NCBI GenBank assembly: GCA_902494245.1
Contig: CABUSR010000040.1
Coordinates: 1-15,537 of the forward strand
DNA: 15,537 nucleotides
DNA from: an uncultured Collinsella sp.
Lineage (GTDB): Bacteria; Actinomycetota; Coriobacteriia; Coriobacteriales; Coriobacteriaceae
Reading direction: 5' to 3'
The notes beneath the pieces are model-generated. The model did no database searches and had not been told where the DNA came from. It saw only the letters and a list, made by a program, of their open reading frames with translations. This document shows, one piece after another, positions 1 through 5,903 of this stretch (within the stretch, counting starts at the first letter, position 1; each line of letters opens with the position of its first letter). The position numbers and the translations under genes are program-made.

Positions 1-5
1 CCCAC

Positions 6-57
6 GCGCGGCTTGTCGCCGCGCTTCCCCCCCCGTCCCCCCGGCCCCTTTGCCGGG
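6..57. other. Two GC-rich hairpins at the window edge
   Basis: A perfect 7-bp stem (GCGCGGC at 6-12 with GCCGCGC at 18-24, loop TTGTC) is followed by a C-rich run and a 6-bp stem (CCCGGC at 40-45 with GCCGGG at 52-57). The first could be the end of a terminator or spacer of a gene upstream of the window, but only two T follow it, so a terminator call is weak. No gene is supported in positions 1-98. Confidence 0.3.
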
Positions 58-98
58 CGCACCTCCGTTGCGATTTCGAAAGGTTGGGTTCACGAGCC

Positions 99-1076
99 AT
101 GCCAAGTGCTCAGGAGCTACAACAGCAATTTGGTGAATATCGAGGCGCTATGCCCCGTCCATCGGATTTCGATCTCTTTTGGAAGGACCGCATGGCCGAG
201 GCCGACGCCGTCGAGCTCGACTATGCGATTGAGGCGGCTTCGGTTGCGGATTCCGCGACCTGTCGGTTTTTCGACCTCTGGTATACCGGCATGTGCGGTG
301 CACGCCTGCATGCCAAGTATCTCCAGCCGGTTTCGGACGAGCCCGTGCCGCTGGTGCTACAGTTCCACGGCTATCCGGGTGCAAGCCACAGCTGGTTCGA
401 GCAGGCGTCGTTTGCGGGCATGGGCATGGCACTCATCGCTCTCGATTGTCCTGGCCAGGGTGGCCCCTCCGAGGATATTGGTGGATTTGAAGGCACGACG
501 GTTGCTGGGCATATCGTCGCCGGTATCGACGGCGACCCGGCCAATCTTTACTATGTCCGCTTGCACCAGGATATCCGCATTCTGTGCCGTATTGTTCGCG
601 AGCTCGAGGGCATCGATCTTTCCCGCGTATTTGTGAACGGCGCATCGCAGGGCGGCGGTTTGGGCATTGCGACCTGCGCGCTTAATAGTGAGCTTATCAA
701 TCGCGCTGCCATCCTCTATCCCTTCCTGTCGGATTTCCGCCTTGTTTGGGATCTGGATGCCGACGATATCGCTTATGAAGGCCTGCGTTATTGGTCGCGT
801 TGGTTTGACGAGGACTCGACTCGTATTGAGGAGGCCTATGCCAAACTGGCGTACTTCGATTCCAAGAACTTTGCCCCCATGGTCAAATGCCCCGTGCTGT
901 TTGGCACGGGCACAGCCGATATCGTCTGTCCGCCGGCGACGCAGTTTGCGGTCTACAACAATCTGGCCTGTGAGAAGCGACGCGAGTTCTTTGAGGGCTT
1001 TGGCCACGAGGAGATTCAGGACTTTGACGATCTGATCATTCCGTTTTTCTGCGAGGGAGGGGAGGCTCATGTCTAA
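99..1076 (+). CDS. AXE1-family carbohydrate (acetyl) esterase, alpha/beta hydrolase
   Basis: A 325-residue serine esterase of the acetyl xylan esterase / cephalosporin C deacetylase (AXE1) family, close to the usual family length of about 320. Visible family marks are the oxyanion-side HGYPG (residues 90-94), a GQG turn near 119-121, the nucleophile elbow G-A-S-Q-G-G with Ser183, Asp274 in the G-T-A-D-I segment, and His303 in G-F-G-H-E, which together make a complete Ser-Asp-His triad. There is no signal peptide, so it should act in the cytoplasm on an imported sugar. The ATG at 99 is preferred to a TTG at 84 because GAAAGG (78-83) lies directly against the TTG and cannot serve it; for the ATG the spacing is long (15 nt). 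The downstream paralog overlaps by 8 bp. Its place before aldolase, kinase and nanE suggests removal of O-acetyl groups from sialic acid. That substrate is inference; the family also acts on xylo-oligosaccharides and other acetylated sugars. Confidence 0.88.
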   Translation: MPSAQELQQQFGEYRGAMPRPSDFDLFWKDRMAEADAVELDYAIEAASVADSATCRFFDLWYTGMCGARLHAKYLQPVSDEPVPLVLQFHGYPGASHSWFEQASFAGMGMALIALDCPGQGGPSEDIGGFEGTTVAGHIVAGIDGDPANLYYVRLHQDIRILCRIVRELEGIDLSRVFVNGASQGGGLGIATCALNSELINRAAILYPFLSDFRLVWDLDADDIAYEGLRYWSRWFDEDSTRIEEAYAKLAYFDSKNFAPMVKCPVLFGTGTADIVCPPATQFAVYNNLACEKRREFFEGFGHEEIQDFDDLIIPFFCEGGEAHV

Positions 1077-1920
1077 GTGCGAGAGCAATATCGACGAGCT
1101 GATCGTCCCCGGGCTCGCGGAGATGCCTGGAACGGTTTCGTCAAGGCTCGCAGAATATCGGGACTGGCGCGGTGATGTCCAAGCAGATGTTTCTGATTTA
1201 GAGACATGCGCTTCGAATCTTGAGATTCAAGGCCTGGCCATTACGGCGATTGACTTTGTTAACCCCTGCGCCCGTTACTCGGAGGTCTCCTTTGAGCTCG
1301 GTGACGATGCGATTCACGCTCGTTTGATCGAGCCTGTCGGTCGTGCCCGAGTGTCTGAGCGCGTGCCGCTGTGCCTGATGTTTCACGACATCGATCGACC
1401 CGTGCGTGGATGGCATCACATGACGAGATTTGCCGCCATGGGGTATGCCGTTCTCGCGCTGGATGACGATGTTGCTGGTGCGGACGACCTGCAGTGGGGG
1501 ATTGCTTCGCCCGCTTTTGTCAAGCGCGTCCGTTGGGGCTGCGCGTTGGCGAAGGTCGCGCGCAATCTTGATGGCATGGATCCCGATCGCATTTTTGCAT
1601 GGGGCGAGGGTCTTGGCGGCGGTGTCGCGCTGGCGGTTTCTGCTCTGGACGAGCGCGGACTTGCCTGCACGGCGGTTGCCAATCCAATTCCCGGTGGCCT
1701 CGAGGCTCTGTCGTCTCGGGTGCGCGGATCGGTGCTCATGGGCACGTCGCTCATGGATACCGTGAGCGACCCCAAGGGTCAGTTTGCCGTATTCAACGGT
1801 CTTGAGTGTGACCGGAGGCATATCATCTATGCCAAATACGCTCATGAGCGTATTAACGCGTTCGAAAACGAAGTCGTCGACTTCTTTAACCAAACGTTCT
1901 ATCCGTGTTCTTTGGCCTAG
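1069..1920 (+). CDS. Degenerate AXE1-family paralog (probable pseudo-esterase)
   Basis: A 283-residue protein that aligns along its length with the preceding esterase: FHDIDR against FHGYPG, R-I-F-A-W-G-E-G-L-G-G against R-V-F-V-N-G-A-S-Q-G-G, G-Q-F-A-V-F-N-G-L-E-C against T-Q-F-A-V-Y-N-N-L-A-C. The nucleophile position is Gly181 (codon GGT at 1609-1611), while the Asp (230) and His (259) positions are kept. The GQG turn is lost, and about 42 residues between nucleophile and Asp are missing in frame (49 residues apart here, 91 in the neighbour). The reading frame is intact and there is a strong ribosome binding site (GGGAGGGGAGG, 1055-1065), so this is a retained gene, not an obvious pseudogene. 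It should not be an ordinary serine esterase. A structural or regulatory partner of the upstream enzyme is possible, since AXE1 enzymes often form oligomers; that is inference. Confidence 0.82.
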   Translation: MSKCESNIDELIVPGLAEMPGTVSSRLAEYRDWRGDVQADVSDLETCASNLEIQGLAITAIDFVNPCARYSEVSFELGDDAIHARLIEPVGRARVSERVPLCLMFHDIDRPVRGWHHMTRFAAMGYAVLALDDDVAGADDLQWGIASPAFVKRVRWGCALAKVARNLDGMDPDRIFAWGEGLGGGVALAVSALDERGLACTAVANPIPGGLEALSSRVRGSVLMGTSLMDTVSDPKGQFAVFNGLECDRRHIIYAKYAHERINAFENEVVDFFNQTFYPCSLA

Positions 1921-1944
1921 ACGGCCTGGACACTGCCAACAAGA

Positions 1945-1967
1945 GTGAGCGGCATAGGGCCGCTCGC
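1945..1967 (+). other. Intercistronic hairpin upstream of the aldolase gene
   Basis: GTGAGCGGC (1945-1953) pairs with GCCGCTCGC (1959-1967), 9 bp including one G-T wobble, loop ATAGG. It lies in the 68-nt gap before the aldolase start, about 9 nt upstream of its ribosome binding site. No T tract follows, so it is more likely an mRNA structure than a terminator. Confidence 0.5.
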
Positions 1968-1988
1968 CAGACAGCTAAGGAGATTCTT

Positions 1989-2909
1989 GTGGCAACTCAG
2001 AAATTCACCGGCGTTATCCCTCCCGTCGTTGTTCCCGATACCGAAGACCACCAGCTCGACGTTGCCTCCTTTGAGCGCAGCATCAACCGCATGATCGATG
2101 CCGGCGTCGATGGTCTGTTCTTCTTGGGGTCTTCGGGCGAGGTCGTCTTCTCCACCGATGAGCGCCGTCGCCAGATTATCGCCGAGGCCGTTCGTATCGT
2201 CGACCACCGTGTGCCTGTTCTGGTCGGCATCATCGATACCGAGACCGAGCGCATGATTGAGCACGGCAAGGTCGCCCAGGAGCTGGGCGCCGATGCCCTC
2301 GTCGCCACCTGCCCGTTCTATGCCCTGCAGGGTATGACCGAGGTCGAGGAGCACTTCCGCATCCTGCACGAGGAGCTCGACCTGCCCATCTTTGCCTATG
2401 ACATTCCCGTCTGCGTTCACACCAAGCTCCCCTGGAAGCTCCTTGCCAAGCTCGGCGCCGAGGGCGTCCTTGCTGGCGTCAAGGATTCCTCGGGTGATGA
2501 CATCTCGTTCCGCTACCTCGTTCAGGAGAACGAGAAGAACGGCCATCCGATGAGCATCCTCACCGGTCACGAGGTTGTTGTCGACGGCGCCTATCTCGGC
2601 GGCGCTGACGGTTCCGTCCCGGGTCTCGCCAACGTTGAGCCCGAGGGCTACGTGCGTCAGTGGAAGGCCGCTCAGGCTGGTGACTGGGCTACCGTCAAGG
2701 CCGAGCAGGATCGTCTCAATGAGATCTCCCACATCTGGGATGTCACCTCGGGCGTCCAGGGCTATGCCGGTGGCGTCGGCGCCTTCAAGACCGCTATGAA
2801 CCTCATGGGCATCTTCGACAGCCCGACCATGCCGCGCCCGGTGAAGGCCATGACCGGTGAGAACGTCGAGGCGATTAAGAAGGTCCTCCAGGACAACGGC
2901 CTCCTTTAA
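1989..2909 (+). CDS. DHDPS/N-acetylneuraminate lyase family aldolase, probable sialic acid lyase
   Basis: A 306-residue class I aldolase of the dihydrodipicolinate synthase / N-acetylneuraminate lyase superfamily (TIM barrel). Family marks are GSSGE (47-51, pyruvate-carboxylate binding), C-P-F-Y (108-111), the Tyr of Y-D-I-P at 137, and the Schiff-base Lys165 in G-V-K-D-S-S-G-D. Tyr137 and Lys165 fall at the same numbers as in E. coli NanA. The start is a GTG, chosen for AAGGAG at 1977-1982 with a 6-nt spacer and because the protein then begins at the usual point; an in-frame GTG at 1905 lies inside the upstream gene. The operon with a ROK kinase and NanE argues for cleavage of N-acetylneuraminate to ManNAc and pyruvate. 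However, the G-Y-D-E segment that contacts the sugar in NanA reads G-H-E-V here, so another 2-keto acid substrate cannot be excluded and no symbol is given. Lysine biosynthesis (dapA) is less likely from context. Confidence 0.87.
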   Translation: MATQKFTGVIPPVVVPDTEDHQLDVASFERSINRMIDAGVDGLFFLGSSGEVVFSTDERRRQIIAEAVRIVDHRVPVLVGIIDTETERMIEHGKVAQELGADALVATCPFYALQGMTEVEEHFRILHEELDLPIFAYDIPVCVHTKLPWKLLAKLGAEGVLAGVKDSSGDDISFRYLVQENEKNGHPMSILTGHEVVVDGAYLGGADGSVPGLANVEPEGYVRQWKAAQAGDWATVKAEQDRLNEISHIWDVTSGVQGYAGGVGAFKTAMNLMGIFDSPTMPRPVKAMTGENVEAIKKVLQDNGLL

Positions 2910-2912
2910 AGC

Positions 2913-3008
2913 TTTCCCAGGCACCCGACCTCGCCGTTCAACCGTGCGGCCATGACCCATTAGGTCAATGGCCACACGGCTTCTCGGCGATCTCGGGCAC
3001 CTGGAAAA
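2913..3008 (+). other. Long imperfect hairpin between aldolase and kinase genes
   Basis: A structure of about 96 nt with five stacked stems: TTT(C)CCAGG 2913-2921 with CCTGGAAA 3000-3007; CCCGA 2924-2928 with TCGGG 2993-2997; TCGCCG 2931-2936 with CGGCGA 2985-2990; CCGTG 2942-2946 with CACGG 2975-2979; GGCCATGACC 2948-2957 with GGTCAATGGCC 2963-2973 (one bulged A). The apical loop is CATTA. The internal loops are mostly symmetric, and the total is about 34 bp. It begins 4 nt after the aldolase stop. No T tract follows, so it is not a standard terminator. It could be a structured mRNA element for stability or processing, a regulatory RNA element, or a palindromic repeat. Function unknown. Confidence 0.6.
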
Positions 3009-3081
3009 CCTTTACCGCGCTGTGACGGCTAGCCTGACGGCGCATTTCCTGTAGTTGTTTATATCTCCTAAGGAGAGCGAC

Positions 3082-4047
3082 ATGGAGAACAAGTACGTTT
3101 GCTCCGTCGATATCGGCGGCACCAAGATTGCGACTGCCATTATGGAGTATCCGGCTGATGGCGGCGTGCCCCATCCGGTCTTTGAAGCCGAGGTTCCCAC
3201 CGAGGCCCAGGAGGGCGGCGAGGCCGTCTTCCAGCGTATCGAGGCGTCCATCAAGGCTGCTCTCGAGGCGAATCCCGATGTCGAGGTCCTTGGTGTCGGT
3301 ATCGGTGCCGCCGGCGTCGTCGATCCCAAGACGGGCGCCATCGCGTATGCCAATGAGATCATGCCCGGCTGGTCCGGCGTTCAGTTGGGGCCGCGTCTGC
3401 GCGAGGACCTCGGTCTTCCCGTTGCCGTCGTAGGCGACGTGCAGGCTCATGCTCTGGGCGAGGCCCACTGGGGCGTCGGCAAGGGCAAGTTCTCCGTCTT
3501 GTGTCTTGGCATCGGTACGGGCATCGGCGGCGCATATGTCGAGAACGGCCGCGTGATGCAGGGCTTCCATGGTGCTGCCGGCCATATGGGCCACATCGAG
3601 TGCTCGGCTGCCGCCGGCATTCCCTGCGCCTGCGGGCGTTCCGGCCATCTGGAGTCGGTTGCTTCGGGCACTTCCATTGGTCGTATGTACGATGAGCGCT
3701 TTGGTCGCGTCGACCCCAGCCGTCCTTCGGTCGGTCGCGATGTGAACGACCTGTGCCGTGCGGGCGACGCAAAGGCGACCGAGGTCATCCATGACGCCGG
3801 CTTTGCGCTGGGTGCCAGTTTGGGCTCGCTTGCCAACATCTTGGATCCCGAGGTCATCGTGCTTTCGGGAGGTGTGATTCACCAGGGTCCCGATTGGCGC
3901 TCGCAGACGTGGAAGGACTCGGTGCACGAGGGCTATGCCAGCCAGGCGCTCGATCCGCTTCAGAACACGCCGATCCTCATCGGTTCTCTGGAGGGCGACG
4001 CCCCGCTCATCGGCGCCGCCGAACACCTTCTTGCGTCGTTGAAGTAA
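3082..4047 (+). CDS. nanK: ROK-family sugar kinase, probable N-acetylmannosamine kinase
   Basis: A 321-residue ROK kinase with the phosphate-binding D-I-G-G-T-K at 10-15, catalytic Asp119 (V-G-D-V-Q-A-H-A-L-G-E), the ROK glycine-rich segment G-I-G-T-G-I-G-G (143-150), and a zinc site built from G-H (171) and C-A-C-G-R-S-G-H-L-E (182-191), where the third Cys of the usual CxCGxxGC is a His. The start is the ATG at 3082, served by AAGGAG (3070-3075, 6-nt spacer). Its position between an NAL-family aldolase and nanE points to ATP-dependent phosphorylation of ManNAc to ManNAc-6P in the cytoplasm. Two usual sugar-contact positions differ: the Asn before the catalytic Asp is Gly118, and the Glu of the G-E-x-G-H motif is His168. 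ROK specificity is hard to read from sequence, so a glucokinase-like or GlcNAc kinase activity remains possible; the symbol rests on context. Confidence 0.8.
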   Translation: MENKYVCSVDIGGTKIATAIMEYPADGGVPHPVFEAEVPTEAQEGGEAVFQRIEASIKAALEANPDVEVLGVGIGAAGVVDPKTGAIAYANEIMPGWSGVQLGPRLREDLGLPVAVVGDVQAHALGEAHWGVGKGKFSVLCLGIGTGIGGAYVENGRVMQGFHGAAGHMGHIECSAAAGIPCACGRSGHLESVASGTSIGRMYDERFGRVDPSRPSVGRDVNDLCRAGDAKATEVIHDAGFALGASLGSLANILDPEVIVLSGGVIHQGPDWRSQTWKDSVHEGYASQALDPLQNTPILIGSLEGDAPLIGAAEHLLASLK

Positions 4048-4064
4048 ACATAACTACCAAGTGC

Positions 4065-4162
4065 GCCTTCTGGGGTGCCGCAGATTGACGTGAAAGAGGA
4101 GCGAAGCGTACTTCGGTACGCGAGCGACGGTTTGAACGTCAAGGTGCGGTGTCTCAGAAGGC
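4065..4162 (+). other. 98-nt long-stem hairpin with UUCG apex between nanK and nanE
   Basis: The left arm 4065-4091 pairs with the right arm 4136-4162 along 27 positions: GCCTTCTG with CAGAAGGC at the base, five positions that are mostly G-T wobbles, CCGCA with TGCGG, a 2x2 mismatch, and TTGACGT with ACGTCAA. The 44-nt interior contains a second hairpin, GCGTAC (4106-4111), loop TTCG, GTACGC (4116-4121). In the + strand transcript the apex is c(UUCG)g, an unusually stable tetraloop; the opposite strand would give CGAA. This favours function as RNA in the operon direction. It fills most of the 140-nt gap between stop and start. It may be a structured RNA element or a dispersed palindromic repeat. 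I do not recognise it as a named riboswitch. Confidence 0.7.
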
Positions 4163-4187
4163 TGTTTTGAGAAAGGTTGAGTCGCAC

Positions 4188-4874
4188 ATGACCGTTGATC
4201 CTTTGATTCAATCCCTGAAGGGCAAGCTCGTCGTGAGCGTTCAGGCGTATATGGGCGAGCCGCTTCGTACGCCCGAGACCATGGCTCAAATGTCTCGTGC
4301 TTGCGAGCTCGGCGGCGCCGCCGCCATTCGCTGCCAGGGCCTTGCCGACATTGCCGCCATTAAGGGTCGCTGTGAGGTTCCTGTTATCGGCCTGTGGAAA
4401 GATGGGCACGAGGGCGTTTACATCACGCCGACGCTGCGTCACGCTCGCGCCTGCGTTGCTGCGGGTGCCGATATCGTGGCGATCGACGCCACCGATCGTC
4501 CGCGTCCCGATGGCAAGTCGGTCGAGGATACCTTCCGCCCGCTGCACGAGGAGGGTGTGCTCCTGATGGCGGATTGTGCCACCATCGAGGATATTCGCCG
4601 TGCGGTTGATATGGGCTTCGACCTTGTATCCACCACGCTTTCTCACGGTGTTGCCGCTATCGATTGCACCATGGCCGATGGCCCCGATCTGCCGCTCCTG
4701 CGCCAGGCGACCGAGGAGTTTCCCGGCCTTCCCATCATCTGCGAGGGCCGCGTGCACACGCCCGAGGAGGCCCGCGCCGCAATCGACGCTGGCGCCTGGG
4801 CAGTTGTCGTGGGCACCGCCATTACGCACCCCACGAGTATTACGAGTTGGTTCAAAGCTGCGCTCGAGGCGTAA
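4188..4874 (+). CDS. nanE: N-acetylmannosamine-6-phosphate 2-epimerase
   Basis: A 228-residue NanE family (TIM barrel) enzyme converting ManNAc-6P to GlcNAc-6P, the step that links sialic acid breakdown to the amino-sugar pool. Recognisable segments are L-V-V-S-V-Q-A (14-20), P-V-I-G-L-W-K (65-71) with the probable catalytic Lys71, Y-I-T-P-T-L (78-83), A-I-D-A-T-D-R-P-R-P-D-G (98-109) typical of NanE, and C-E-G-R (185-188) with the probable catalytic Glu186, followed by a C-terminal phosphate-binding G-A-W-A-V-V-V-G-T (202-210). The ATG at 4188 gives the usual family length; an in-frame GTG at 4149 would lie inside the preceding hairpin and is rejected. GAAAGG at 4171-4176 is the likely ribosome binding site, with a long 11-nt spacer. 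It is the last gene of the nan operon. Confidence 0.93.
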   Translation: MTVDPLIQSLKGKLVVSVQAYMGEPLRTPETMAQMSRACELGGAAAIRCQGLADIAAIKGRCEVPVIGLWKDGHEGVYITPTLRHARACVAAGADIVAIDATDRPRPDGKSVEDTFRPLHEEGVLLMADCATIEDIRRAVDMGFDLVSTTLSHGVAAIDCTMADGPDLPLLRQATEEFPGLPIICEGRVHTPEEARAAIDAGAWAVVVGTAITHPTSITSWFKAALEA

Positions 4875-4901
4875 AACGGACCTCGTATCCGCTCAGGGCG
4901 G

Positions 4902-4907
4902 TATACT
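4902..4907 (+). promoter_or_regulatory. Candidate -10 box upstream of rapZ
   Basis: TATACT lies 75 nt before the rapZ start in an otherwise GC-rich gap. I see no good -35 at the right distance (GACCTC at 4879-4884 is poor). If real, its transcript would run at once into the hairpin at 4927-4956. Confidence 0.35.
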
Positions 4908-4926
4908 CATTTAAAGGCAATTGACC

Positions 4927-4964
4927 GCGCGGGATCCGGGTTGCTGGGTCCCGCGCTTGTTTTT
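4927..4964 (+). terminator. Intrinsic terminator or attenuator before rapZ
   Basis: GCGCGGGA (4927-4934) pairs perfectly with TCCCGCGC (4949-4956) over 8 bp with a 14-nt loop, followed by TTGTTTTT (4957-4964). The rapZ ribosome binding site AGGAGG begins at 4965, the next base. It can end the nan transcript; it also lies between the only candidate rapZ promoter and rapZ, so it could act as an attenuator. Confidence 0.7.
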
Positions 4965-4976
4965 AGGAGGCAGCAC

Positions 4977-5897
4977 ATGCAAAAGGGAGATGCCATGGAT
5001 GCGGCGGAGCGCTCGGAGCGCATCCCCGATATCGTCATCATCACCGGAATGTCCGGATCGGGCCGAACGCAGGCCATGCATGTGTTTGAGGACATGGGTT
5101 ATTTTTGCATCGACAACTTGCCTCCGCGCCTGATCGCCCAGCTTGCCGAACTCGTCGGCATCAATACAGGCGTGGGCAGGCATCTTGCCGTCACCTGCGA
5201 CCTGCGCAGCCAGGGACTGTTTGACGAGTTGCTCGATGCGGTCGCCGCGCTCGAAGAGCGCGAGATGAGCTGCGACATCGTGTTCCTGGAGGCTTCTGAC
5301 GAGGTGCTGATTCGTCGCTACAGCGAAAACCGTCGCCGCCATCCCATTGCCAAGCCGGGGGAGACCACGGCCGACGCTATTCAGCGTGAACGTCTGCAGC
5401 TGCAGGGCGTTCGCGACCGAGCTGACATGATTATCGATACGAGCCGCTTGCGTACTTCTGCCTTGCGAAACAAGCTACGTATGGCATTTTCCGAGCTGTC
5501 CGACCAACAGCTCATGGACGTCCACGTGTTCTCGTTTGGCTTTAAGCACGGGATGCCCGTCGAGGCGGACATTATGATCGATGTCCGCTTCCTGCCTAAT
5601 CCGTTCTACGATCCCGAGATGCGCACGATGACCGGTCTCGATAAAAAGGTCTCCGATTTTGTTCTGGACCATCCCAAGACTCAGGAGTTTTGGAAGGCTT
5701 GGACACAGCTGCTCGATACGGTGATGCCGGGCTATATCGCGGAGGGCAAGCCGCAGCTTTCTATCGCCATCGGCTGTACGGGCGGCCAGCACCGCAGCGT
5801 TGCCATTGCCGAGGCCACGGCCCGTTACCTGGAAGGCGCTCAGTACCACGTGAGCATCTCCCACCGCGACCTGTCGCGCGCCAACACGAAGGCATAG
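4977..5897 (+). CDS. rapZ: RapZ/YvcJ-family nucleotide-binding RNase adapter
   Basis: A 306-residue protein of the RapZ (YvcJ, YhbJ) family. The N-terminal P-loop domain has the Walker A motif G-M-S-G-S-G-R-T (24-31, with Arg in the usual Lys place, as is common in actinobacterial members) and the family segment E-N-R-R-R-H-P (117-123). The C-terminal domain has F-G-F-K-H-G-M-P (187-194), D-V-R-F-L-P-N-P-F-Y (202-211) and G-C-T-G-G-Q-H-R-S-V (266-275). In E. coli this protein guides RNase E to the GlmZ small RNA and its C-terminal domain binds glucosamine-6P; in Gram-positives the role is less clear. ATG 4977 has an ideal AGGAGG with a 6-nt spacer; a later in-frame ATG at 4995 is less well placed. 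whiA follows after 6 bp, so the two are co-transcribed. yvcK, usually between them, is missing. Confidence 0.95.
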   Translation: MQKGDAMDAAERSERIPDIVIITGMSGSGRTQAMHVFEDMGYFCIDNLPPRLIAQLAELVGINTGVGRHLAVTCDLRSQGLFDELLDAVAALEEREMSCDIVFLEASDEVLIRRYSENRRRHPIAKPGETTADAIQRERLQLQGVRDRADMIIDTSRLRTSALRNKLRMAFSELSDQQLMDVHVFSFGFKHGMPVEADIMIDVRFLPNPFYDPEMRTMTGLDKKVSDFVLDHPKTQEFWKAWTQLLDTVMPGYIAEGKPQLSIAIGCTGGQHRSVAIAEATARYLEGAQYHVSISHRDLSRANTKA

Positions 5898-5903
5898 GCC
5901 TGC

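Noticed and set aside
25..48. C-rich run near the window start as a repeat or replication feature
   Set aside because: It is a simple run with no repeat unit, and sits between two small hairpins; nothing supports an origin or mobile element.
84..98. TTG at 84 as start of the esterase
   Set aside because: The only ribosome-binding-like sequence touches the TTG directly; the ATG at 99 is in frame and downstream of it.
13..636. Open frame of 207 codons overlapping the first esterase
   Set aside because: It is Ser/Arg/Pro-rich out-of-frame translation of the esterase, which has a full catalytic triad in its own frame.
1069..1920. Pseudo-esterase as a frameshifted or sequencing-damaged gene
   Set aside because: Similarity to the neighbour continues in one frame to the C-terminus on both sides of the deletions, and the start and ribosome binding site are intact.
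4149..4187. GTG at 4149 as start of nanE
   Set aside because: It lies in the right arm of the 98-nt hairpin, and the added 13 residues are not part of the NanE family; ATG 4188 gives the usual length.
4927..4964. Hairpin before rapZ as a small RNA gene
   Set aside because: It has the usual stem plus T run of a terminator and no separate promoter or conserved body that could be seen.
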